Shown: in pieces, positions 1 through 8,725 of the stretch
Numbering within the stretch: the stretch's first letter is position 1
Layout of the letters: the number at the start of each line of letters is the position of its first letter
From: Limnohabitans sp. MORI2
GTDB lineage: Bacteria > Pseudomonadota > Gammaproteobacteria > Burkholderiales > Burkholderiaceae_C
Reading direction: 5' to 3'
DNA length: 64,000 nucleotides
Assembly (NCBI RefSeq): GCF_027925025.1
Contig: NZ_AP027058.1
Coordinates: 1,550,001 to 1,614,000, forward strand
Notes under the pieces: model-generated
Seen by the model: the letters and a program-made list of their open reading frames with translations, nothing else
Told to the model about the DNA's origin: nothing
The model's database searches: none
Made by a program: the position numbers and the translations under genes

Positions 1-783
1 ATCCCAGTCGGCGCTCCTACTTTCCGTGAAGCCGTGCGTTACGGTGCTGAAGTGTTCCACGCCTTGAAGAAAATCATCCACGACAAAGGCATGAGCATTG
101 CCGTGGGCGACGAAGGCGGCTTTGCCCCCAACGTAGCCAGCCACGAAGCAGCGATCCAAATGATCTTGGACGCCATCACCGCCGCAGGCTACACCCCTGG
201 CGAGCAAATCGCTTTGGGCTTGGACTGCGCTGCCAGCGAGTTCTACAAAGACGGCAAATACCACTTGGCCGGCGAAGGCTTGCAATTGACCGCCCAACAA
301 TGGACCGACATGCTCGCCACTTGGTGCGACAAGTACCCCATCATCTCCATCGAAGACGGCATGGCCGAAGGCGACTGGGACGGTTGGAAGGTGTTGACCG
401 ACCGCTTGGCCAAGAAAGTGCAAATCGTGGGTGACGACTTGTTCGTGACCAACACCAAGATCTTCAAAGAAGGCATCGACAAGGGCATCGCCAACTCGAT
501 CCTCATCAAGATCAACCAAATCGGCACTTTGACTGAAACGTTTGAAGCCATCGAGATGGCCAAGCGCGCTGGCTACACCGCCGTCATCTCGCACCGTTCT
601 GGCGAAACCGAAGACTCCACCATCTCCGACATCGCCGTGGGCTTGAATGCTGGCCAAATCAAAACTGGCTCCATGAGCCGTTCTGACCGCATGGCCAAGT
701 ACAACCAACTCTTGCGCATCGAAGAAGACTTGGGCGATGTGGCCGTGTACCCAGGCCGTGCTGCCTTCTACAACTTGCGTTAA
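1..783 (+). CDS. eno: Enolase, 3' part (5' end outside window)
   Basis: Phosphopyruvate hydratase of glycolysis, which interconverts 2-phosphoglycerate and phosphoenolpyruvate in the cytoplasm. The reading frame is open from base 1, so the N-terminal part of the gene lies before the window; about 260 C-terminal residues of the usual 430 are present. Visible are the GDEGGFAPN segment with a catalytic Glu, the metal ligands in [15 protein letters not shown] and GDDLFVTN, the catalytic Lys region [10 protein letters not shown] and the [10 protein letters not shown] loop. ftsB follows 6 bases later on the same strand, the usual Burkholderiales arrangement. Identification is secure; only completeness is limited by the window edge. 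Confidence 0.98.
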   Translation: MPVGAPTFREAVRYGAEVFHALKKIIHDKGMSIAVGDEGGFAPNVASHEAAIQMILDAITAAGYTPGEQIALGLDCAASEFYKDGKYHLAGEGLQLTAQQWTDMLATWCDKYPIISIEDGMAEGDWDGWKVLTDRLAKKVQIVGDDLFVTNTKIFKEGIDKGIANSILIKINQIGTLTETFEAIEMAKRAGYTAVISHRSGETEDSTISDIAVGLNAGQIKTGSMSRSDRMAKYNQLLRIEEDLGDVAVYPGRAAFYNLR

Positions 784-789
784 TCACGC

Positions 790-1065
790 GTGATGTTGCG
801 ACCACTCCACCTCGTGCTGATTGCCCTGCTGCTTGTGCTGCAGGGCCAGCTGTGGTTTGGTCGCGGCAGCATCCCTGACGTGATGCGCCTGCGTCAGACC
901 TTAAAAGAACAAAATCAGCAGAACGCTGCTGCGCAGCTGGCCAACGACCGCCTCAGCGCTGAACTCCATGACCTCAAAGACGGTCTGGAAATGGTCGAAG
1001 AGCGCGCCCGCTCTGAAATCGGCATGGTCAAGCCGAATGAAGTCTTCGTGCAAATCGCGAAGTGA
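790..1065 (+). CDS. ftsB: Cell division protein FtsB
   Basis: Small bitopic inner-membrane protein of the divisome; in the family it forms the FtsQ-FtsB-FtsL complex. The 91 residues show a short cytoplasmic tip, one N-terminal membrane segment (about residues 5-20), then a Leu/Gln/Asn-rich coiled coil (about 30-70) and the EERARSEIGMVKPNE segment typical of FtsB. The frame opens with GTG at 790 followed by ATG at 793; either could be used. It directly follows eno, as in many proteobacteria, and its stop overlaps the GTG start of pnuC by 4 bases, suggesting coupled translation. Confidence 0.93.
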   Translation: MMLRPLHLVLIALLLVLQGQLWFGRGSIPDVMRLRQTLKEQNQQNAAAQLANDRLSAELHDLKDGLEMVEERARSEIGMVKPNEVFVQIAK

Positions 1066-1676
1066 CCGAACTCCTTTTCTCGACCGCATTCACCCTTTGG
1101 GGCCTCGACACTTCTTGGCTTGAGCTCATCGCTGTGCTACTGGCCTTCGCGATGATTGTGTGCAACATCGTTGAATTGCATTGGGGTTGGCCTTTGGCCG
1201 CTATCAGCTCTGTGCTGTATTTCTTTTTGTTTTGGAGCCAACGCTTGTACGGCGACGCGCTGCTGCAAGTGCTATTCGTCGTCTTGGCTCTTTGGGGCTG
1301 GTCCGTGTGGCTGCGCGGCGTAGAGGGCGCGCCCTTACCCGTCACCCGCATGCCTGCGCGCCAGCGCTTCAACTTAGCTTGGATGGGCAGTTTGCTATGG
1401 CTAAGCACGGGAGCCGTGCTGCTGAACTTCACCGACACCGATGTGCCTTGGTGGGATGCCTTCCCCACTGCCTTCAGCTTGGTCGGCCAATATTTGCTGG
1501 CACACAAGCGCTTGGAAAATTGGGCGGTTTGGATCATCGTCAACATCGTCGCCGCTGGGTTGTTTGCGTGGAAAGGTCTGTGGCTCACCACGCTGCTCTA
1601 CCTCGTGTTCATTGCGCTCAGTGCGGTAGGCTGGCGCACTTGGCGCAAGCATGTCCAAGAGGAAGCGAGAGCATGA
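1062..1676 (+). CDS. pnuC: Nicotinamide riboside/mononucleotide transporter PnuC family
   Basis: Polytopic inner-membrane protein of 204 residues with about seven hydrophobic segments and the tryptophan-rich stretches (HWGWPLAAISS, LWGWSVWLRG, HKRLENWAVW) characteristic of PnuC. The family moves nicotinamide riboside across the membrane by facilitated diffusion, with trapping by intracellular phosphorylation. The GTG start at 1062 overlaps ftsB by 4 bases, and the stop overlaps the ATG of the next gene, a NadR-type riboside kinase, by 4 bases. That pairing of transporter and trapping kinase supports the function; the exact substrate form is inferred. Confidence 0.9.
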   Translation: MTELLFSTAFTLWGLDTSWLELIAVLLAFAMIVCNIVELHWGWPLAAISSVLYFFLFWSQRLYGDALLQVLFVVLALWGWSVWLRGVEGAPLPVTRMPARQRFNLAWMGSLLWLSTGAVLLNFTDTDVPWWDAFPTAFSLVGQYLLAHKRLENWAVWIIVNIVAAGLFAWKGLWLTTLLYLVFIALSAVGWRTWRKHVQEEARA

Positions 1677-2308
1677 AGATTGCGCTGCTCGGTGCTGAAA
1701 GCACAGGCAAGTCACAGCTGGCGCATGACCTGTGCGCACAGTTGCAGCAATCGGGTTTGGCGGTACACCGCGTGGACGAATACCTGCGTGAATGGTGTGA
1801 CATCCATCAGCGCACACCGCGTCAAGACGAACAGTTACACATCGTCGAAACACAAATGGCACGGGTACTCGCAGCGCCAGCGGATGCCGTGGTGATTGCA
1901 GACACCACACCGTTGATGACGGCTGTCTACAGTCAAATGTTGTTCAACGATGACAGCTTGAATGCCTTGGCCTTGGCGCATCAAGCGGTGTATGACGTCA
2001 CGCTACTGACTGGCTTAGATCTACCCTGGGTGAGTGACGGTTTGCAGCGCGATGGCCCGCATGTGCGCGAACCCGTCGATGCAGCCGTGCGTCACATGTT
2101 GGGGCTGGCTGGACTGCCTTACCAAGTCGTGTACGGCACGGGCGAGCAGCGCTTAGAGAACGCTTTGTTTTGTATAGGTCGCCAAGCACCTGACTGGGCC
2201 AAGCAGCTAGAGCGCCCTGAGCCGCCTACACGCTGGAGCGGCCCCTGCGAAACCTGTGGTGACGGCGACTGCGAGCACCGCTTATTCACCAGCCTTGTCA
2301 AAGGCTAA
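1673..2308 (+). CDS. NadR-type ribosylnicotinamide kinase-like ATPase
   Basis: A 211-residue P-loop protein starting at the ATG that overlaps the pnuC stop (ATGA). It has Walker A GAESTGKS (residues 7-14), VDEYLREWC, an IADTTPLMT strand and the DLPWVSDGLQR motif typical of the ribosylnicotinamide kinase domain of NadR. In that family it phosphorylates nicotinamide riboside to NMN, trapping what PnuC imports. The adenylyltransferase and helix-turn-helix parts of full-length NadR are absent, so it is probably a stand-alone kinase. A Cys-rich tail (C192, C195, C200, H202) is unusual and could bind metal. A longer frame open upstream to 1181 only reads through pnuC in another frame and was not used. 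Confidence 0.85.
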   Translation: MKIALLGAESTGKSQLAHDLCAQLQQSGLAVHRVDEYLREWCDIHQRTPRQDEQLHIVETQMARVLAAPADAVVIADTTPLMTAVYSQMLFNDDSLNALALAHQAVYDVTLLTGLDLPWVSDGLQRDGPHVREPVDAAVRHMLGLAGLPYQVVYGTGEQRLENALFCIGRQAPDWAKQLERPEPPTRWSGPCETCGDGDCEHRLFTSLVKG

Positions 2309-2312
2309 ACGC

Positions 2313-3287
2313 TCAGTGCAACGATGAAGGCGCGGGTGGTTGAGACTCAGCGCTAGTGAAAATGTGCGCGGCATCCACTGCGTCGTAGCGGTATTGCTGA
2401 CCGCAAAAATCGCAACCCACTTCCACATTGCCGCGCTCGGCCAAGATGCTTTCCACTTCGTCGGTGCCCAAGCTGCGAATCATGTTACTCACTCGCTCAC
2501 GGCTGCATGAACATGCGAACTTCGGTTGCAAGGGCTCAAAGCGCACCAGTTTTTCTTCCCAAAACAAGCGTCGCAAAATGGTTTCGGCATCCAAATTCAA
2601 CAGCTCATCAGCCGTCAAGCTCGCAGCCAAGATAGAGATGCGGTTGTAGTCTTCACTCAAGCCAATGCCGTCCTCGTCACCCATACTGGCTTGAGCTGCT
2701 AAGTTGGCTTCCCCTTTGACAGGCAAGCGTTGGATCAACAAGCCAGCTGCCGTGGTGTCGTTGGCAGCCAGCACCAAGGTGGTGTCGAGCTGCTCACTTT
2801 GCAGCATGTAGTGCTGCAAGACATCGCTGAACTTATCGAGTTTGTTACGTTGGTCATCAAACAAAGGCACCACACCTTGGTAGGGCTGCTGGCCTGGCAT
2901 TTTGTTGAGCGGGTCGAGGGTGATGGCGCATTTGCCTTCGTTGTTGACGTTCACCATCTCGGGCAAAGTGCTGGCATTGCCCAACTCGCCCACCACTTTG
3001 GCCGTAGCACGCAAGCTCAGGTCGGGCTGCACCTCAACCACAGCCAGCTTCAAAGGGCCATCGCCAAAAATTTGCATGACCAAGGCGCCGTTGAATTTGA
3101 TGTTCGACTGCATCAACACCGAAGCCGCCGTCATCTCGCCCAGCAAATGGCGCACAGCCTCTGGGTAAGCACCAGTTTCGGCGTTGGCGGCACGGCGTTT
3201 GAGCACCTCTTGCCAGACATCGGTGAGTTGCACCAACATGCCACGCACGGGCATGCCATCAAACAAAAATTTATGCAGTTGAGACAT
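2313..3287 (-). CDS. hslO: Redox-regulated holdase chaperone Hsp33
   Basis: Cytoplasmic chaperone activated by oxidation, which binds unfolding proteins during oxidative stress. The 324-residue product has the N-terminal Hsp33 core and, near the C terminus, the zinc-binding CxC (C259, C261) and CxxC (C292, C295) pairs that form the redox switch. Start chosen at ATG 3287, which overlaps the stop of the upstream carbonic anhydrase-like gene (TGATG); a TTG one codon earlier is possible. It ends only 4 bases from the convergent kinase gene. Identification is secure from the four cysteines and full length. Confidence 0.96.
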   Translation of the reverse strand: MSQLHKFLFDGMPVRGMLVQLTDVWQEVLKRRAANAETGAYPEAVRHLLGEMTAASVLMQSNIKFNGALVMQIFGDGPLKLAVVEVQPDLSLRATAKVVGELGNASTLPEMVNVNNEGKCAITLDPLNKMPGQQPYQGVVPLFDDQRNKLDKFSDVLQHYMLQSEQLDTTLVLAANDTTAAGLLIQRLPVKGEANLAAQASMGDEDGIGLSEDYNRISILAASLTADELLNLDAETILRRLFWEEKLVRFEPLQPKFACSCSRERVSNMIRSLGTDEVESILAERGNVEVGCDFCGQQYRYDAVDAAHIFTSAESQPPAPSSLH

Positions 3288-3811
3288 CAAGCAATTTTCT
3301 TTAAGCCCGCTTTGAAGCGGTTTTTGTTAGTCACATAGTGCTGCGCGCTGCGGCGCAGCCCTTCAATTTGCTCATGAGTGAGCTCGCGCACCACCTTGGC
3401 AGGGCTTCCCAAAATCATGGAGCCGTCGGGAAACTCTTTGCCTTCGGTCACAAGAGAACCCGCACCCACCAAACAGTTTTTGCCAATCTTCGCGCCATTG
3501 AGCACCACAGCACCAATGCCAATGAGCGATTCATCGCCAATCGTGCAGCCATGCAGCTGCACCATGTGGCCCACCGTCACATGTTTCCCAATGGTGAGCG
3601 GAATGCCCACATCGGCATGCAGCACGCTGCCGTCTTGGATGTTGGTACCTTCGCCTATGCGAATGGTGGCCGTGTCACCGCGCACCACCGAGCTGAACCA
3701 GACACTGCTGTCGGCGGCCATGTGCACATCACCCACCACTTGCGCGTTGTCGGCCACCCATGCGGAGTCCGCGATGTTTGGGGTCAAGTCATCAAGTTGG
3801 TAAACGGCCAT
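3287..3811 (-). CDS. Gamma-class carbonic anhydrase family protein (YrdA-like)
   Basis: A 174-residue left-handed beta-helix protein built of hexapeptide repeats, related to gamma carbonic anhydrases and to YrdA/PaaY. Likely zinc ligands H65, H82 and H87 lie in SVLHAD, TVGHM and QLHG, in the family spacing. Activity as carbonic anhydrase is possible but many family members have no shown activity, so the role is left open. The gene is translationally coupled to hslO downstream (TGATG) and diverges from the DUF455 gene, with the shared intergenic region of about 40 bases holding both start signals. Confidence 0.9.
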   Translation of the reverse strand: MAVYQLDDLTPNIADSAWVADNAQVVGDVHMAADSSVWFSSVVRGDTATIRIGEGTNIQDGSVLHADVGIPLTIGKHVTVGHMVQLHGCTIGDESLIGIGAVVLNGAKIGKNCLVGAGSLVTEGKEFPDGSMILGSPAKVVRELTHEQIEGLRRSAQHYVTNKNRFKAGLKKIA

Positions 3812-3852
3812 AGAAGTCTCCTTGCAGTGTGTGTTTTCCTACAATTGTAGGG

Positions 3853-4650
3853 ATGTCGCTTCGCCAACACGCCCTTGATGCCCTGTGCCTTTGCCACCCA
3901 CGAGACAAAGTGGTTGCTGTGCAGACCCTATGGGCCCAACAACCCCATTTAGCACTTGCACCCAGTGAGGTGCTCACACCGACCGCTGCCTTGCCTGGTC
4001 GCCCTCAACGCCCACACCTGCTGCCACCTAAAGACGTGCCCAGCCGCACGCCCTTTACGTCCGAAGGTTTGGCGGCGCTGATTCATGCGGTGTGTCACAT
4101 CGAGTTCAACGCCATCAACTTGGGACTGGATGCCGTTTGGCGCTTCAGCGACATGCCCGAAGCGTTTTACCGCGATTGGCTGCTGGTCGCGCACGAAGAG
4201 GCTTACCACTTCACCATCTTGCATGAGCTACTCCATGAGTTGGGCTACGAATATGGCGACTTCGATGCCCACGATGGCCTGTGGCAGATGTGCGAGAAAA
4301 CAGCGGGTGATGTGCTAGCCCGCATGGCCTTGGTGCCTCGCACCCTCGAAGCACGCGGGCTGGATGCCACGCCTTTGATTCAAACCAAGTTGCGCAAAGC
4401 AGCGAGTCCTGGCGCCTTGAAAGCCGTGGACTTGCTTGACATCATCTTGCGCGACGAAGTCGGCCATGTCGCCATTGGCAACCATTGGTATCGCTGGCTG
4501 TGCGAACAACGCGGGCTTGACCCCGTGCCTTTGTATGGCGCATTGGTGAAGCAATACGAAGCGCCCAACTTACGCCCACCGTTCAACGAAGAAGCTCGCA
4601 AACGCGCAGGCTTTACTGATGTGGAAATTGGTTACCTGCTCGGAGCCTAA
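3853..4650 (+). CDS. DUF455 ferritin-like domain protein
   Basis: Protein of 265 residues of the DUF455 (COG2833) family, with a four-helix ferritin-like fold. Acidic and histidine residues that would hold a di-iron centre can be seen in HIEFNAINLG, HEEAYHF and RDEVGHVAIG. No reaction is firmly known for the family; a di-iron oxygenase or peroxidase role is inference from the fold. Start taken at ATG 3853 because the alignment-like N terminus (SLRQHALDALC) begins there; a GTG at 3829 would add eight unlikely residues. Stands alone, divergent from the carbonic anhydrase-like gene and convergent with xerD. Confidence 0.85.
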   Translation: MSLRQHALDALCLCHPRDKVVAVQTLWAQQPHLALAPSEVLTPTAALPGRPQRPHLLPPKDVPSRTPFTSEGLAALIHAVCHIEFNAINLGLDAVWRFSDMPEAFYRDWLLVAHEEAYHFTILHELLHELGYEYGDFDAHDGLWQMCEKTAGDVLARMALVPRTLEARGLDATPLIQTKLRKAASPGALKAVDLLDIILRDEVGHVAIGNHWYRWLCEQRGLDPVPLYGALVKQYEAPNLRPPFNEEARKRAGFTDVEIGYLLGA

Positions 4651-4678
4651 GATCGCCCGCTTCTAAACTGCACACGCC

Positions 4679-5605
4679 TCACCCGCGAGGATGGTGCTGC
4701 CCATGCAGGCTCTTCAAACGCTCACGCGCAATGTGCGTGTAAATGGTGGTTGTAGAAATATCGGCATGCCCCAAGAGCATTTGCACCGCGCGCAAATCGG
4801 CGCCGTGGTTCAACAAGTGGGTGGCAAACGCATGGCGCAAGGTATGCGGCGAAATGGGCGCGTGGATTTGCGCTAGCAAAGCGTAGCGTTTGATGAGCTG
4901 CCAAAACATCGCGCGTGTCATGCCCTCGCCCGCATTTTTCCCACGCACCGTCACAAACAAAGCTTCGGTTTGATGGCCAGCCAGCAACGCAGGTCGCGCC
5001 TCATTCAAATAGCGTTGCAGCCAATCACGTGCCACTTCGCCAAACGGCACCAAGCGCTCTTTGCTACCTTTGCCCATCACTCGTAGCACACCGTCGTTCA
5101 AGCTAACATGCAAAGTTTTCAGATCCACCAGCTCGCTCACACGCAAGCCGCTGGCGTACATCAGCTCCAACATGGTTCGATCTCGCATACCTAAACCTGT
5201 GGATACATCTGGCGCATTGAGCAGACTCTCCACTTGCGCCTCGGTCAGACTTTTGGGTGCACGCACGGGTTGTTTGGCCGTCAGCAATTTCAACGTGGGG
5301 TCGGCCACCAACATGCGCTCGCGCAGAGCCCAACGGTAAAAACGTTTGAACACCGTCAAACGACGGTTGGCACTGGTGGCTTTGGTCTCGGCATGGCGGT
5401 GTGCAAAGTACTGTTGCAAGTCAGACTCTTGCGCTGCCAGCAAATGCGTGCCCTGCGTGTGCAGCCAAGCTGAGAGCAAATTCAAGTCACGCCGATAGGC
5501 CGCCAAACTGTTGGGGGCCAAACCGTGCTCTAACCAAAGCGCATCAATGAAGATGTCAATGTTGGCATCGGGTGCAGCAACATGAAGAGGAACAGAATGT
5601 GTCAT
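4679..5605 (-). CDS. xerD: Site-specific tyrosine recombinase XerD
   Basis: Chromosome dimer resolution recombinase which, with XerC, acts at the dif site under FtsK control. The 308-residue product has an N-terminal SAM-like core-binding domain (about 15-100) and the catalytic domain with Arg in ASGLRVSEL, HTLRHAFATH (His and Arg), LGHADIS (His) and the Tyr nucleophile in TTIYTHIA. The C terminus LKSLHGQHHPRG is typical of XerD rather than XerC. The frame extends further upstream to 5815, but residues before ATG 5605 do not resemble the family. It is a core gene, not a phage integrase: no att-like repeats or phage genes are nearby. Confidence 0.94.
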   Translation of the reverse strand: MTHSVPLHVAAPDANIDIFIDALWLEHGLAPNSLAAYRRDLNLLSAWLHTQGTHLLAAQESDLQQYFAHRHAETKATSANRRLTVFKRFYRWALRERMLVADPTLKLLTAKQPVRAPKSLTEAQVESLLNAPDVSTGLGMRDRTMLELMYASGLRVSELVDLKTLHVSLNDGVLRVMGKGSKERLVPFGEVARDWLQRYLNEARPALLAGHQTEALFVTVRGKNAGEGMTRAMFWQLIKRYALLAQIHAPISPHTLRHAFATHLLNHGADLRAVQMLLGHADISTTTIYTHIARERLKSLHGQHHPRG

Positions 5606-5668
5606 GTGAGGGTCAATCGTAAACGCTGACAACACACTCGGAGATTCCAGTGCGGTTATTCTTAGCAC

Positions 5669-6574
5669 GTGAATTACGCCCAACTCCTCTTTCCCGATTT
5701 CTCGCTCATTCTTTGCGGCTATCTCGTTTGTAAATACACCGCACTCAACCGCACCGTGTGGGAACAGGTAGAGAGCTTGGTGTACTTCTTTCTCTTCCCC
5801 GTGTTGTTGTTTCACTCCATCGTGCGAACGCCTTTGGATTTACAAGCCGCCTCTCATCTCATCATGGCAGGGTTGATGCTGGGCTTGAGCAGCGTGACGC
5901 TGTCTTATGTACTCCCCAAGTTACCGCTACTGGGGCGACACATAGATGCCCGTATGCATGCGGCCAGCGCACAAGTAGCCTTTCGTTTCAACTCCTTTAT
6001 CGCCTTGGCCTTGGCTGAGCGCATCGCTGGCCCGCAGGCGCTGTTGTTAATTGCGGTGTTGATTGGCGTGTGCGTCCCCATGTTCAACGTGGCCGCTGTG
6101 TGGCCCATGGCGCGTCATTCTCAGCGCAGCTTTGGACGAGAGCTGGTTCGTAACCCGCTCATCCTAGCCACGGCATCAGGCCTCTTGGCCAATATCGTGG
6201 GCTTGCAAATTCCGAACTGGGCCGAGCCTACCCTGCAGCGCATCGGTGCAGCATCTTTGGCTTTGGGATTGATGGCCGCCGGTGCTGGCATGCAGTTCGG
6301 ACACCTCATGAAAGCCAAGGCACTGGCAGTGTCATTGTTGGCCATTCGTCACCTCATCACGCCATTGCTGGCCTTCGGTTTGGCGGGAGCTTTTGGACTA
6401 GATCACACGCAAACCAGCGTGTTGTTGGCGTTTTCGGCGCTACCCACAGCGTCCAGTTGCTACGTATTGGCCGCCCGTATGGGCTACAACGGTGCGTTTG
6501 TGGCGGGCTTGGTGACTTTATCGACCTTGATGGGCATGCTCAGCCTACCCTTTGCCTTAGCGGTCTTGCGATAA
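5669..6574 (+). CDS. AEC (auxin efflux carrier) family permease
   Basis: A 301-residue integral membrane protein with about ten hydrophobic segments, an N-terminal FPDFSLILCGY segment and the Pro/Gly-rich ends (LPTASSCYVLAARMGYN, then VTLSTLMGMLSLPF) typical of bacterial AEC transporters. Family members export or import organic acids, often malate or malonate; the substrate here cannot be told. The start is GTG 5669, with a short divergent intergenic region to xerD. A 9-base inverted repeat begins at its stop codon and surrounds the probable promoter of rpmE2. Confidence 0.88.
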   Translation: MNYAQLLFPDFSLILCGYLVCKYTALNRTVWEQVESLVYFFLFPVLLFHSIVRTPLDLQAASHLIMAGLMLGLSSVTLSYVLPKLPLLGRHIDARMHAASAQVAFRFNSFIALALAERIAGPQALLLIAVLIGVCVPMFNVAAVWPMARHSQRSFGRELVRNPLILATASGLLANIVGLQIPNWAEPTLQRIGAASLALGLMAAGAGMQFGHLMKAKALAVSLLAIRHLITPLLAFGLAGAFGLDHTQTSVLLAFSALPTASSCYVLAARMGYNGAFVAGLVTLSTLMGMLSLPFALAVLR

Positions 6575-6608
6575 AAACGCGTTCTTTCGTGGCATAATGA
6601 CGCGTTTT
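6574..6608. repeat. Inverted repeat around the likely rpmE2 promoter
   Basis: Perfect 9-base inverted arms (AAAACGCGT at 6574-6582 and ACGCGTTTT at 6600-6608) separated by 17 bases that include CATAAT at 6593-6598, a good -10 candidate for rpmE2. No convincing -35 was seen. It could act as terminator of the AEC gene, as an operator, or as both; no U-tract follows beyond the arm itself. Confidence 0.5.
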
Positions 6609-6665
6609 GCGGAAAGTGTGTCGAAATAGGTCGGCATGGCTACCGCAGCTGCTAAGGAAAAAGCG

Positions 6666-6923
6666 ATGAAAGAAGGCATTCACCCCAACTACCGTGAAAT
6701 CTGTTTCATGGACATGTCCAACGGTTTCAAATTTGTGACTCGCTCATGCGCGAACACAAAAGAAATGATCACCATGGAAGACGGCCGCGAGCTGCCATTG
6801 TTCAAGTTGGATACCACCAGCGAATCACACCCCTTCTACACAGGCACACAAAAATCTGTGGACAACATGGGTGGTCGCGTTGAGCGCTTCCGTAACAAGT
6901 ACGGCAAAACAGCCGCCAAGTAA
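6666..6923 (+). CDS. rpmE2: 50S ribosomal protein L31 type B
   Basis: Ribosomal protein L31 of the type B (zinc-free) form. The 85-residue product begins [15 protein letters not shown] and lacks the paired CxxC motif of zinc-binding L31. ATG 6666 was chosen because AAGGA (6654-6658) lies 7 bases before it and the family starts here; an upstream ATG at 6636 would add ten Ala/Lys-rich residues. In many bacteria type B L31 is a zinc-starvation paralogue, but no Zur-like site was recognised, so it may be the general L31. A strong terminator follows at 6944. Confidence 0.95.
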   Translation: MKEGIHPNYREICFMDMSNGFKFVTRSCANTKEMITMEDGRELPLFKLDTTSESHPFYTGTQKSVDNMGGRVERFRNKYGKTAAK

Positions 6924-6943
6924 GCCCTGCGCTCACTTCAAAC

Positions 6944-6976
6944 AAGGCAGCCCGGCCCTCCGTGCTGCCTTTTTTA
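6944..6976 (+). terminator. Rho-independent terminator after rpmE2
   Basis: Perfect 8-base stem AAGGCAGC (6944-6951) with GCTGCCTT (6964-6971), 12-base loop, continuing into a T-run to about 6976. It lies 20 bases after the rpmE2 stop and before the next start codon, so it separates rpmE2 from the GT-C-like gene. Confidence 0.85.
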
Positions 6977-6987
6977 TTTAAACGACT

Positions 6988-8718
6988 GTGACCCATCCCA
7001 CCCCTGCCATCGTTCCACAAAGTGCTGTGCGTCGTTTGCCGCGTCTAGCGCTGTGGTTGTTCTGCGCTGCCTATGTGCTGCCAGGATTGATTGGCCGAGA
7101 GCCTTGGAAGGGTAATGAATTCAACGCCTTTAGCTACATGCTCGCCTTGGCTGAAGGCAGTAGTGATTGGTTCAACCCAAACATCTGGGGCCAACTTCCA
7201 GAACTTGATGCGTTGCTGCCCTACTGGCTCGGTGCATGGGCCATACAAATCGCCCCTAGTTGGATGTCCGCAGGATTGGCGGTTCGCCTTCCATTCGCGC
7301 TGCTGTTGGCACTGACATTGGCCAGCACATGGCATGGCGTGTATTACTTAGCCCTAAGCCCACAAGCGCAACCTGTGCCGTTTGCATTTGGTGGCGAGGC
7401 AAAACCCAAGGACTACGCCCGCACCATCGCTGATGGCGCGGTACTTGCGCTCATCGCCTGTTTGGGATTGGCACTGCTGTCACATGAAGCCAGCCCGATC
7501 TTGATGCAACTGTCTCTCGTGAGCTTTGTTTTTTATGGTGTGGCTGCCCTGCCCTACCACCCACGCTACAGTTTGACAGCCTTGACCATCGGGCTTTTGG
7601 GTTTGTGCCTCAGTGGCGCCCCCAGTTTTGCCGTGCTGATGGCCGTTGGCAGCGGTCTCTTATGTCTTTTAGACCGTCAAAGTACATCCCCAAAGACCGC
7701 TAGACAACATGCGCTTTGGTTGCTGCTTGTAGGACTCGCAGTGGCTGCACTTGCAACAACATTAGAGATTTGGCATTGGCGCCTGTTACCACTGCACCAA
7801 GACCCTCAAGCTTGGCGAAACTTGGTCCGTCTTTTGGTTTGGTTCACATGGCCTGCTTGGCCATTGGCGATCTGGACCTTATGGCACTGGCGCCGCCAAT
7901 GGGCCTCAACGCATTGGAGCCGTCATTTGGTGCTGCCCATGTGGTTCATGCTACTGACCGTCAGCACCGCCTTGTTAACCCCCTCTTCGAGTCGTACTTT
8001 GTTGCTGGCGCTACCCGCCTTTGCCACCCTGGCTGCGTTTGCACTTCCTACCCTGCGACGCAGTGTGGCCGCCTTGATCGATTGGTTCACCTTGTTGTTC
8101 TTCACCGGCTCGGCCTTGATCATCTGGATCATCTGGATTGCAATGCAAACAGGATGGCCAGCCAAACCAGCCGCCAATGTGGCACGTTTGGCACCTGGTT
8201 TTGAACCGACCTTCGAATGGATTCCATTCTTGATAGCTTTGGCTGCCACCTTCGTCTGGGGATGGCTCGTGAGCTGGCGTTCTGCAAGAAATCGTCATGC
8301 TTTGTGGAAAAGCTTGGTTCTTCCTGCGGGTGGCGCGGCGTTGAGTTGGCTGTTGCTTTTGACGTTATGGCTACCTTTATTGGACTTCGCCTTCAGCTAC
8401 AAGCCCTGGGTTCAGCAAATCCAAACTGTGATGAACAAACAAGACCCCAACCGATCCAGCAGTGTTTGCCTGCTCAGCTACGGTTTGAGCACAAGCCAAA
8501 TGATGGCCTTTCATTACCACGGTGGTTTTGATGTGAAAAAAGCTGAAATGACCACAACATCTCAGGAACGTTCATGTCCTTGGCTCGTGGTTGATAACGA
8601 TTTACGTCCTGAAGTAAATCAGGTGGTCAAGCTCAGCGAGTGGACACGTGTGCGCAGCATCTATCGCCCAGCTGATAGAAAAGAAAATGTGACGCTCTAC
8701 CATCGCCGTCAACCTTGA
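6988..8718 (+). CDS. Polytopic membrane protein, ArnT/GT-C glycosyltransferase-like
   Basis: A 576-residue inner-membrane protein with roughly twelve hydrophobic segments and a soluble C-terminal portion (from about 475). The early GREPWKGNEFNAF segment in the first periplasmic loop resembles the acidic catalytic loop of ArnT/PMT-type (GT-C) lipid-linked sugar transferases, where Asp/Glu residues bind metal and the donor. The acceptor and sugar are unknown; lipid A or polysaccharide modification is inference. GTG start at 6988; the downstream MATE gene follows after 7 bases and probably shares its transcript. Confidence 0.65.
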   Translation: MTHPTPAIVPQSAVRRLPRLALWLFCAAYVLPGLIGREPWKGNEFNAFSYMLALAEGSSDWFNPNIWGQLPELDALLPYWLGAWAIQIAPSWMSAGLAVRLPFALLLALTLASTWHGVYYLALSPQAQPVPFAFGGEAKPKDYARTIADGAVLALIACLGLALLSHEASPILMQLSLVSFVFYGVAALPYHPRYSLTALTIGLLGLCLSGAPSFAVLMAVGSGLLCLLDRQSTSPKTARQHALWLLLVGLAVAALATTLEIWHWRLLPLHQDPQAWRNLVRLLVWFTWPAWPLAIWTLWHWRRQWASTHWSRHLVLPMWFMLLTVSTALLTPSSSRTLLLALPAFATLAAFALPTLRRSVAALIDWFTLLFFTGSALIIWIIWIAMQTGWPAKPAANVARLAPGFEPTFEWIPFLIALAATFVWGWLVSWRSARNRHALWKSLVLPAGGAALSWLLLLTLWLPLLDFAFSYKPWVQQIQTVMNKQDPNRSSSVCLLSYGLSTSQMMAFHYHGGFDVKKAEMTTTSQERSCPWLVVDNDLRPEVNQVVKLSEWTRVRSIYRPADRKENVTLYHRRQP

Positions 8719-8725
8719 TCTACCC

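Noticed and set aside
1181..1672. N-terminal extension of the NadR-like kinase
   Set aside because: The extension reads pnuC in another frame; ATG 1673 overlaps the pnuC stop and begins the P-loop domain directly.
4679..5605. XerD as a possible integrase of a mobile element
   Set aside because: Sequence matches the chromosomal XerD family, the surroundings are core genes, and no att-like repeats or cargo were seen.
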